Assembly: GCA_003660485.1 (NCBI GenBank)
Contig: QMUI01000059.1
Span: 1 to 6,075, forward strand
DNA length: 6,075 nucleotides
DNA from: Thermococci archaeon
GTDB taxonomy: Archaea; Methanobacteriota_B; Thermococci; Thermococcales; Thermococcaceae
Reading direction: 5' to 3'
A program made the position numbers and the translations under genes. The notes under the pieces are model-generated. The model did no database searches, was not told the origin of the DNA, and saw nothing but the letters and a program-made list of their open reading frames with translations. Below, piece by piece: positions 1-6,075 of the stretch. Each line of letters starts with the position of its first letter. Position 1 is the stretch's first letter.

Positions 1-816
1 AAGTTCTAGGAATTTGGATAGTTTTTCTCGTTTCTTGGGAATAGTAGAACCAACAAACTTTGCAAACTTTTTCCTAGATGCTATTCTCCCTATCGCGAGG
101 ATGTAAAAGTCCTTGGTGTATCTGTACTCTTTGCCCCTAATGTATGAGATGTCTCCCACCCTTTTCACTAGGTATATGTTTGAGGAAATCCCAAGCTTTT
201 CGAGCAATTCTTTGCACAGTTCTAAAACTTCCAAATCACTGTTTCCTATGGTTATTCTTCCAATTCTCGGATTTTTCTTATCCACGTAAACGCTTCCCTC
301 GCTATCAAAGAACCCTCTCAGGAATTCCACGGGCCACCTCCTCGCAACTTCAAATAGCTTCTCTCTCGACCCAGTTAGAAACATGTAGAGCTCCTTGCTT
401 ACAGCTTCAACAACCCACCTTCCAACTCTTGAAGAATCGTTCTCCCAGTAGAGGCTTGGCCTCAAGCCTATATCTTTAAGGGCCTCAGCGAAGGCCTCAG
501 CGAACTCCCTGTCAACTACCTTAAGCCTTATCCTGTATCTGTATCTATCGTCAAGGCTCACACTCCCATCCCCGAGGTGTACTCCAACTACATAGGCAAG
601 AGAAGGTGATTCAAAGTTAATCCTCCTGACTTTCCTCAGAGGATCACTCTCCCCTTTGCACCATCTCATAACAGTGGCCTTTGAAATCTTAACTCCCTTC
701 TTTTCCTTAAGGATTTTGGTTATCTTGGAATAACTCAAGCCCTTCTTTCTTAACCTTCTCACTTCTTCACGAATCTTCTCGACCTCTTGGGGACTTAAAT
801 CCTTAAGGGATCGCAT
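1..816 (-). CDS. LAGLIDADG homing endonuclease-like protein with N-terminal helix-turn-helix (partial, 3' end outside window)
   Basis: An open frame of 272 codons runs without a stop from ATG at 816 to the window edge, so the C-terminus is missing. Residues about 20-56 (RLRKKGLSYSKITKILKEKK, then an ISKATVMRW segment) resemble a resolvase-like helix-turn-helix. Two LAGLIDADG-type helices follow: YVVGVHLGDG at 75-84 with acidic D83, and FLRGFFDSEG at 165-174 with acidic E173. Two motifs about 90 residues apart are typical of single-chain LAGLIDADG nucleases, which cut long DNA sites using one acid per motif. No host intein or intron is visible, so this is a free-standing gene. It lies 24 bp after the flippase stop. 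No ribosome binding site precedes the ATG, but a TATA box 25 bp upstream would give a leaderless transcript. In-frame GTG (825) and TTG (831) are less likely starts. It could be an active nuclease or a WhiA-like protein that only binds DNA. Motif 1 departs from consensus (H80, L81), but its acid is kept. Confidence 0.87.
   Translation of the reverse strand, partial: MRSLKDLSPQEVEKIREEVRRLRKKGLSYSKITKILKEKKGVKISKATVMRWCKGESDPLRKVRRINFESPSLAYVVGVHLGDGSVSLDDRYRYRIRLKVVDREFAEAFAEALKDIGLRPSLYWENDSSRVGRWVVEAVSKELYMFLTGSREKLFEVARRWPVEFLRGFFDSEGSVYVDKKNPRIGRITIGNSDLEVLELCKELLEKLGISSNIYLVKRVGDISYIRGKEYRYTKDFYILAIGRIASRKKFAKFVGSTIPKKREKLSKFLEL
481..504 (-). repeat. 12-bp exact tandem duplication inside the endonuclease-like gene
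   Basis: GGCCTCAGCGAA occurs twice head to tail with no mismatch. On the coding strand it adds an in-frame FAEA copy (residues 105-112, FAEAFAEA) in a predicted helix between the two LAGLIDADG motifs. The copies are identical even at silent positions, which suggests a recent duplication, though it could also be chance in an alanine/glutamate-rich helix. Confidence 0.8.
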
Positions 817-837
817 ACTCAGCACTATCAATATAAG

Positions 838-845
838 TATTTAAA
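838..845 (-). promoter_or_regulatory. Candidate TATA box for the endonuclease-like gene
   Basis: The minus strand reads TTTAAATA here, overlapping the TAA stop of the flippase gene. Its centre is about 25 bp from the A of the ATG at 816, the usual archaeal TATA-to-start distance, so transcription would begin at or near the start codon. This fits the lack of a ribosome binding site. It is inferred from spacing and composition only; read-through from the flippase gene is also possible. Confidence 0.5.
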
Positions 846-2079
846 TTTTTAGATGATGATAGGCTTTATAACTTCCCATGATGGTCACAGAGACCTGAGA
901 AACTAAAGTTGCAAGTGCCGCTCCAGAGGCTCCATACTTGGATATGAGAATATAGTTCAGCACTACATTTAGCAGGGCCGTGAAGCCCACTATCTTCGTA
1001 AACTCAAGCTCCTTACCGGTTGCGTTCATTAGACTTCCTATAAGGGAGTTCAGGAACATAAAAGGAACTGCAACCCCTAGGATTTTGAGAATTGGAATGC
1101 TGGGTAGGAATTTACTTCCCAAGAAAATGCTGATCAAGAGGTTAGGGAATGCCATCAATCCACCGGCACTTACGATTCCTAGTCCTAAGAGGGTCATATA
1201 GGCTTTATTGAACAGCGTTCTGACTATTCTCCTATCCTTCTCCCATAGCCTTGCCATTGGAGGTAAGATGGTTGGAATCACAACCGTAGGGACAAGCAAG
1301 GCAACTTGAATAAACATATATGCCCCTCTATAAAGGCCCGTCTCGTAATTTCCCCTCAGCAGGTTTAGCATGACAACATCGGTCTGATAGTATATCATGG
1401 TGAATAGGTTGATTAGCCAGAAGGGATATGACCTTCTGAGAATCCCTAGCCACTCTTTAAGTTTAAACTTAGGCCTCACAAATCCGGCAATTTTGGTTGT
1501 GAAGTAAATCCTCATGGTATCTCTGATAACGTATCCAGCCACTAAGGCTTCCACAAAGGTTCGCAGTGATCTGAGGTAGTACAGAATTGGAACTCCCGTT
1601 ATAAAGGCCCAGCACCTTTCTGTGATTCTCGCTATAGCCTCATACTTGGTAACCTCATGCGCGTACATAAGTCCAGTAAAGAAAGTAGCTACCCAGTATA
1701 GAATAGCTTCTACGCCAACTCCCAAGATCAGGAGCTTCACCCAGAGGGGCTTTGGAAGGAATAGAGTTATTACGGCTAGAATCACGAAATTCATAAATGC
1801 TAAGGAAATCTTCAGTCCAAGGGCTACTGGAACTAAATCGCGGAGTCTATTTTTATCCTTGGAGACTTCCTTCGTTACATAGAAGTTAACGCCAAAGTCC
1901 GAAAATACTCCCAGGATTCCAACGTAGTAGAATATGAAAGAGTATAGCCCAAGACCCTCTGGTCCCAAGGTTCTTCCCATGACAACTATTATACCATAGG
2001 CTAAAACTTTCGAGAGTACTTCAGCAATGAAAAGCCAACCAGCGTTTTCTATGAGCTTCCACTTGAGGCTTTTGGCCAT
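841..2079 (-). CDS. Wzx-type polysaccharide/oligosaccharide flippase (MOP superfamily)
   Basis: This 412-residue protein is strongly hydrophobic, with roughly 11 to 12 candidate membrane helices (for example about 13-34, 44-60, 88-108, 112-135, 218-232, 250-272, 293-318, 330-350, 362-380 and 384-404). The N-terminal pattern VLAYGIIVVMGRTLGPEGLG, with a following YSF segment, is typical of polysaccharide biosynthesis proteins of the Wzx/RfbX group, as is the late NVVLNYILISKYGASGAALA stretch. Members move lipid-linked oligosaccharides across the cytoplasmic membrane for surface glycans or protein glycosylation. The length is at the short end for the family, but both ends look intact. The substrate cannot be read from sequence, and no glycosyltransferase lies nearby in the window. 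The ATG at 2079 has no ribosome binding site; a pyrimidine-rich spacer separates it from guaB, so the gene may be leaderless or translated from guaB read-through. Confidence 0.88.
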   Translation of the reverse strand: MAKSLKWKLIENAGWLFIAEVLSKVLAYGIIVVMGRTLGPEGLGLYSFIFYYVGILGVFSDFGVNFYVTKEVSKDKNRLRDLVPVALGLKISLAFMNFVILAVITLFLPKPLWVKLLILGVGVEAILYWVATFFTGLMYAHEVTKYEAIARITERCWAFITGVPILYYLRSLRTFVEALVAGYVIRDTMRIYFTTKIAGFVRPKFKLKEWLGILRRSYPFWLINLFTMIYYQTDVVMLNLLRGNYETGLYRGAYMFIQVALLVPTVVIPTILPPMARLWEKDRRIVRTLFNKAYMTLLGLGIVSAGGLMAFPNLLISIFLGSKFLPSIPILKILGVAVPFMFLNSLIGSLMNATGKELEFTKIVGFTALLNVVLNYILISKYGASGAALATLVSQVSVTIMGSYKAYHHLKI

Positions 2080-2083
2080 CGCT

Positions 2084-2110
2084 AAAAGAAAGGAGGGAGG
2101 GTTAAAAAAG
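2084..2110 (-). terminator. Pyrimidine-rich, T-run candidate terminator after guaB (may also act as a promoter)
   Basis: Directly after the guaB stop the minus strand reads C, six Ts (2109-2104), AAC, then an unbroken pyrimidine tract to 2084 ending TTTCTTTT. Archaeal terminators are T-runs without a required hairpin, so this fits an end for guaB. The same TTTTTTAA is centred about 27 bp before the flippase ATG, so it could instead be that gene's TATA element. The sequence alone does not separate the two. Confidence 0.45.
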
Positions 2111-3622
<1,512 letters not shown>

Positions 3623-3635
3623 TTAGGGGGCAATC

Positions 3636-3643
3636 TTTAAATA
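3636..3643 (+). promoter_or_regulatory. Candidate TATA box for the ACT-domain regulator
   Basis: TTTAAATA is centred about 25 bp before position 3665, giving a leader of about 16 nt before the ATG at 3681 with the AGGTGA site inside it. The predicted transcript start falls beside the 8-bp palindrome CAATATTG (3656-3663). The two opposed TATA boxes in this spacer lie about 25 bp apart. Confidence 0.6.
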
Positions 3644-3669
3644 TTCATTTTTACCCAATATTGAGTAAG

Positions 3670-3675
3670 AGGTGA
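3670..3675 (+). promoter_or_regulatory. Ribosome binding site that fixes the regulator start
   Basis: AGGTGA ends 5 nt before the ATG at 3681 and matches the archaeal 16S rRNA 3' end. The in-frame GTG at 3672 is part of this signal and is therefore an unlikely start. Confidence 0.75.
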
Positions 3676-3680
3676 CAAAA

Positions 3681-4265
3681 ATGATACACATCCTTGAGGA
3701 GTACTTCAAGAATTATCCAGCAAGGAGGAAGGTTGTTGAGTTTCTCTGGAATGCTGGACTGTCAGTGAGGGATGGAAAGATCTACATCAGGGGAGTTGAA
3801 GTTCCAATCACAGGGATAGCTCAAGCCACCGGAGTAAACAGAAAGATAGTCTATCACACCATAGAGTACATAGAGTCAAAACCAGCGTTGAGAATACTCT
3901 TCGAGAACCTCTCTCCTAGGTCGAGCTTAATTTCAATAGCCCCTCTCATGGGCTGGGAAGTGCTCGAGCTCACGATACAAAAAGAATCATATGAGAGGGT
4001 CCTTGCTAAGGTTCTCCAGATCCTGGCCGAGAGGGGGATAAGGGTTGTTGAGGTATTTGGTAGCAACCCTTACGAAGAGAGAAGTAAGGCCTATCTCGTT
4101 ATAGAGGGAGTACTTCCCTTTGATGTCATAGCATCCATGAGAAGTGAAGGGGCGTTGGAGAAGATAGTCATCCACACACCCGAGAGGAATAAAGAGAGGA
4201 TGATATGTCCGAAGTGTGAAGTCAAATATTGCCCTAGGAAAGTTATCTTCACCCCAGAATCCTAA
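3681..4265 (+). CDS. Predicted regulator with helix-turn-helix-like N-terminus and ACT domain (COG2150-like)
   Basis: The 194-residue protein has an N-terminal part (about 1-75) in which [20 protein letters not shown] (41-60) looks like a DNA-binding helix-turn-helix. A putative ACT domain follows at about 92-166 (WEVLELTIQ, then [20 protein letters not shown]). This order matches the archaeal family described as predicted regulators of amino acid metabolism; ACT domains usually bind amino acids or other small ligands. The tail carries three cysteines, C176, C179 and C184 ([13 protein letters not shown]), like part of a metal site. The start is ATG 3681, not the GTG at 3672 inside the ribosome binding site. 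It is divergent from guaB, so it could control guaB or itself from the shared spacer, but no target is shown. Its 3' end overlaps the acylphosphatase gene by 17 bp, tail to tail. The family call is fairly safe; ligand and targets are unknown. Confidence 0.8.
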   Translation: MIHILEEYFKNYPARRKVVEFLWNAGLSVRDGKIYIRGVEVPITGIAQATGVNRKIVYHTIEYIESKPALRILFENLSPRSSLISIAPLMGWEVLELTIQKESYERVLAKVLQILAERGIRVVEVFGSNPYEERSKAYLVIEGVLPFDVIASMRSEGALEKIVIHTPERNKERMICPKCEVKYCPRKVIFTPES

Positions 4266-4524
4266 ACCCCCTTTCTCCCTTGGGTTCTTCCCACTGTATA
4301 TCCACCCTGGTAACCCTGGCCAGCGGGGGCCCTTGGTGAGCCCATCCTATTAAAGCCTCAACCCTTTCCTCTTCCCCTTCAAGCACGGCCTCAACGCTTC
4401 CATCAGGTAAATTCCTTACCCAGCCATTTATACCAAGTTTCCTAGCTTCTCTCTGCATGCTCCACCTGAACCCGACCCCCTGAACCCTGCCGTATATTCT
4501 CAAGTGAGCCCTAACGATTCCCAT
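4249..4524 (-). CDS. acyP: Acylphosphatase
   Basis: It hydrolyses the carboxyl-phosphate bond of acyl phosphates such as acetyl phosphate or 1,3-bisphosphoglycerate, in the cytoplasm. The 91-residue protein is the usual full length. It shows both signatures: GRVQGVGFR at 12-20 with the phosphate-binding R20, and [17 protein letters not shown] at 34-50 with the water-positioning N38. It is very close to the Pyrococcus acylphosphatase as I remember it. The chosen start is ATG 4524; an in-frame GTG at 4536 would add four residues but lies at the edge of the GGGAGG ribosome binding site (4529-4534), which ends 4 nt before the ATG. It follows the phosphoesterase gene by 32 bp on the same strand, suggesting co-transcription. 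Its last 17 bp overlap the 3' end of the convergent regulator gene. Confidence 0.96.
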   Translation of the reverse strand: MGIVRAHLRIYGRVQGVGFRWSMQREARKLGINGWVRNLPDGSVEAVLEGEEERVEALIGWAHQGPPLARVTRVDIQWEEPKGERGFRILG

Positions 4525-4556
4525 AGCTCCTCCCACCCATATATCTCCTGGGACGC

Positions 4557-5195
4557 TTAAGATATTTTCTTGAGCTCGACCTCCAGCTTCTCCAAGTCCA
4601 CCATGGCATAGTATCCCCGTGAAAGCGGACCGGGATTAACAGCTATTGTCCTTCCAATTCTTTCTACTCCCCTACCTTCATGGATGTGACCGCAGATACA
4701 TAGAGGTGGCTGATTTTCTTCGATAAACTTCCTTAGTCCCCTACTCCCAGTATGAACTCCTGAAAAAGTTTTGTCAAGCTTCGTACCGTACGGAGGAGCG
4801 TGGGTTAGAATAATGTCCCCCTCCTTATAGTTCCTCCTTAGGGACTCGTAAATTTCCTCATCCGAAAACTCCCATATTGTTGAGAATGGAGTTACATTCG
4901 AGCCACCGAATCCAACTATTCCTACGCCTCTAACTTCGACCCTCTTATTATGGACGCTTATTCCCAGTTTCTCCAATGTTTTAAGGACATCCCTTCCATC
5001 ACAGTTTCCCATAACAGCCAAGAGGGGCTTTCCAGTTCCAAGGAGAGGGGATAATATTTTTTCAGCCTCCCTGCCGTTACCAAAGTGGGTGATATCACCG
5101 GCTATTAAAATCACATCAAAATCATCAAGCTCCCCCGCTAGTGTCTTAACTTCTCGGTAGTTCCCGTGTATATCAGTTATAGCAAGGACTCTCAT
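4557..5195 (-). CDS. Calcineurin-like metallophosphoesterase (COG2129-like, Icc-related)
   Basis: The 212-residue protein has the complete set of two-metal phosphoesterase motifs: DIHGN at 8-12 (D8, H10), GDITH at 33-37 (D34), GNCD at 63-66 (N64), THAPP at 131-135 (H132) and GHIH at 169-172 (H170, H172). These would bind two metal ions and hydrolyse a phosphomonoester or phosphodiester; the substrate cannot be read from the sequence. Its size and motif spacing fit small archaeal phosphoesterases related to Icc. There is no signal peptide or membrane segment, so it should be cytoplasmic. The ATG at 5195 follows GGGTGAT (5199-5205), a good ribosome binding site. It probably leads an operon with acylphosphatase 32 bp downstream. 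Upstream is a divergent spacer with two palindromes that may control it. Confidence 0.92.
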   Translation of the reverse strand: MRVLAITDIHGNYREVKTLAGELDDFDVILIAGDITHFGNGREAEKILSPLLGTGKPLLAVMGNCDGRDVLKTLEKLGISVHNKRVEVRGVGIVGFGGSNVTPFSTIWEFSDEEIYESLRRNYKEGDIILTHAPPYGTKLDKTFSGVHTGSRGLRKFIEENQPPLCICGHIHEGRGVERIGRTIAVNPGPLSRGYYAMVDLEKLEVELKKIS

Positions 5196-5229
5196 TTTAT
5201 CACCCTAAAAATCTAAGCATGTTATAAGC

Positions 5230-5251
5230 CTTAAGCTTAACTTAAGCTTAA
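5230..5251. repeat. Tandem 11-bp repeat forming two adjacent 10-bp palindromes (operator-like)
   Basis: CTTAAGCTTAA occurs twice in direct succession (5230-5240, 5241-5251) without mismatch. Each copy contains the perfect palindrome TTAAGCTTAA (5231-5240 and 5242-5251), and the centres are 11 bp apart, about one helical turn. It lies in the 73-bp spacer between two divergent genes, where promoters are expected, and the TTAA cores themselves are TATA-like in both directions (for example CTTAAAAG at 5247-5254). Nearby on the minus strand CTTATAAC (5228-5221) is another TATA candidate, but it sits too close to the phosphoesterase ribosome binding site. A role as operator is inference. Confidence 0.6.
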
Positions 5252-5268
5252 AAGATGAAATTTTATTC

Positions 5269-5601
5269 ATGAATATGGTGGTAGGGGTGGGATGGAGAGA
5301 AGAGCTAAGAAAGGAGGGTTTTCTGAATGTGGGAGATTTCATAATCGAGCTGATTTACATTAATTGTCCCTGTGAGCCGATGCCCCCCGCCCTGGCTATA
5401 TACGATAAAAAGAACGATGAGTGGTATAGAGTTGATGAGACAGCGCAGGCGAACAACTACACTGAGGCCTGCGACTGGGCAATCGAAGTTATCGAGAGAA
5501 TTAGGAGGGATGAAGAGGTCAAGATAGTAGGGCTTGATGGGCCTGCCCCACCAAAGGTCGTAGCGAAATTAAGGAAAGCCCTTCAAAAATTGCCAGATTA
5601 A
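5269..5601 (+). CDS. Small hypothetical protein with an NCPCEP motif
   Basis: I do not recognise a family. The 110-residue frame has ordinary Pyrococcus-like codon use and a mixed, soluble, charged composition with no signal peptide or membrane helix. Visible features are a hydrophobic strand-like stretch DFIIELIYI (23-31), then NCPCEPMPPALAIYD (32-46) with C33 and C35, a third cysteine at C68 in a helix-like segment (about 64-80), and a C-terminal helix about 94-107. The start is uncertain: ATG 5269 and ATG 5275 lack a ribosome binding site but could be leaderless from a TATA-like CTTAAAAG at 5247-5254, whereas GTG 5287 has GGTGG five nt upstream and would give a 104-residue protein starting GWREEL after the initiator. 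It is divergent from the phosphoesterase and 93 bp before the flavin dehydrogenase, which has its own promoter signal. Confidence 0.75.
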   Translation: MNMVVGVGWREELRKEGFLNVGDFIIELIYINCPCEPMPPALAIYDKKNDEWYRVDETAQANNYTEACDWAIEVIERIRRDEEVKIVGLDGPAPPKVVAKLRKALQKLPD

Positions 5602-5654
5602 TGTTAAAATCATTAGATAACACTGAAAGTATTAAACTAAAACTTGCCAAAAGA

Positions 5655-5661
5655 TTTATAA
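5655..5661 (+). promoter_or_regulatory. Candidate TATA box for the FAD-dependent dehydrogenase
   Basis: TTTATAA, preceded by a purine-rich AAAAG, lies 93 bp into a run of AT-rich spacer starting after 5601. A start about 25 bp downstream would fall near 5683. This lies after the upstream in-frame ATG at 5671, which therefore would not be transcribed, and supports ATG 5695 as the true start. Confidence 0.6.
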
Positions 5662-5694
5662 GGGGATTAGATGTGCACCTCGGTAAGGGAACTA

Positions 5695-6075
5695 ATGAAG
5701 TATGATGTTGTTATAATAGGGGCGGGTCCTGCAGGCCTTTTTGCGGCTTATGAACTTGCCGAAAAGAGCGATCTAAGCATTCTAGTTATCGAAGAAGGTG
5801 GAGATGTCGATCAGAGAGTCTGTCCAATGTACGAGCTCGGCTACTGCGTTGGGTGCAAGCCCTGCCACATAATGAGCGGCGTTGGAGGGGCTGGGGGACT
5901 AAGTGATGGAACAGTGAACCTAAGACCGGACATCGGTGGGGATCTTACGGAGTTAACGAACGATGAGAATTATTCTTGGCAACTTGTTTGGGAAGTTGAT
6001 CAGATACTCCTCAAGCACGGTGCCCCCAGGAACCTGTACAAGGGAGATCCAGACCAAATAAGGTACTGGGAAAGG
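5695..6075 (+). CDS. FAD-dependent dehydrogenase, COG2509-like (partial, N-terminal 127 residues)
   Basis: The frame is open from ATG 5695 to the right edge, so only the N-terminus is present. It begins with a classic dinucleotide-binding fold: KYDVVIIGAGPAGLFAAYEL (2-21) with GAGPAG at 9-14 and the acidic end of strand two at VIEEGG (31-36), which would bind the ADP part of FAD. A cysteine cluster follows: C43, C51, C54 and C57 (RVCPMYELGYCVGCKPCHIM), then a second glycine-rich segment SGVGGAGGLSDGTVNL (61-76). This combination fits the uncharacterised FAD-dependent dehydrogenases of the COG2509 type; the substrate is unknown. The cysteines could hold an iron-sulfur cluster or be redox active, but this is inference. 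GGTAAGGGA (5682-5690) is a plausible ribosome binding site. The in-frame ATG at 5671, with AAGGGG before it, is the alternative start and would add eight residues. Confidence 0.88.
   Translation, partial: MKYDVVIIGAGPAGLFAAYELAEKSDLSILVIEEGGDVDQRVCPMYELGYCVGCKPCHIMSGVGGAGGLSDGTVNLRPDIGGDLTELTNDENYSWQLVWEVDQILLKHGAPRNLYKGDPDQIRYWER

Noticed and set aside
144..479. Open frame of 111 codons on the plus strand
   Set aside because: It lies wholly within the endonuclease-like gene on the opposite strand, has no ribosome binding site, and its product (rich in Ser, Leu, Pro, Cys) does not look like a Pyrococcus protein.
3854..4175. Two short minus-strand frames within the regulator gene
   Set aside because: They are shadows of a well-supported gene and have no ribosome binding site or recognisable domain.
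4539..4547. TATA-like GATATATGG between phosphoesterase and acylphosphatase (minus strand)
   Set aside because: A start 25 bp downstream would fall after the acylphosphatase ATG, so it cannot serve that gene; the two genes are more simply one operon.
5671..5694. Upstream in-frame ATG for the FAD-dependent dehydrogenase
   Set aside because: It would lie before the transcript start expected from the TATA box at 5655-5661; the ATG at 5695 directly precedes the KYDVVIIGAG strand. It is kept only as an alternative.
5602..5694. Possible RNA gene or terminator in the spacer before the dehydrogenase
   Set aside because: Apart from the TATA box and ribosome binding site I saw no T-run, stem, tRNA-like or C/D-box structure; it is only AT-rich.

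Overview
The window looks like chromosomal DNA of a hyperthermophilic euryarchaeon of the Thermococcales, most likely a Pyrococcus species. The evidence is the close match of the IMP dehydrogenase and the 91-residue acylphosphatase to the Pyrococcus proteins as I remember them, the AGG/ATA-rich, Lys/Glu-rich coding style, TATA boxes about 25 bp before the expected transcript starts, and GGAGG or GGTGA ribosome binding sites. The species was not assigned because no search could be run.

Layout, left to right. Positions 1-816 (minus) hold the first 272 codons of a free-standing LAGLIDADG homing-endonuclease-like protein with an N-terminal helix-turn-helix; it runs off the left edge. Upstream of it on the same strand are an intact Wzx-type polysaccharide flippase (841-2079) and IMP dehydrogenase guaB (2111-3568). 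A 112-bp divergent intergenic region (3569-3680) carries a TATA box for each direction. It separates guaB from a plus-strand regulator with a DNA-binding-like N-terminus, an ACT domain and a three-cysteine tail (3681-4265). The regulator ends tail-to-tail with acylphosphatase (4249-4524, minus), overlapping it by 17 bp. Acylphosphatase probably forms a two-gene operon with the calcineurin-like phosphoesterase upstream of it (4557-5195, minus). A second divergent spacer (5196-5268) holds two adjacent perfect 10-bp palindromes. To its right are a small conserved-looking protein of unknown function (5269-5601) and the start of an FAD-dependent dehydrogenase of the COG2509 type (5695-6075), which runs off the right edge.

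How the genes relate. Most are housekeeping or small metabolic genes: GMP synthesis (guaB), acyl phosphate hydrolysis, phosphoester hydrolysis, lipid-linked glycan export and a flavin dehydrogenase. The unusual parts are the endonuclease-like gene, the ACT regulator divergent from guaB, and the operator-like palindrome pair. For three genes (guaB, the regulator, acylphosphatase) an in-frame GTG lies inside the ribosome binding site, so a longest-frame start would be wrong; the downstream ATG is used here. No RNA gene, CRISPR array, insertion sequence or origin is supported. No gene-free stretch exceeds 112 bp.
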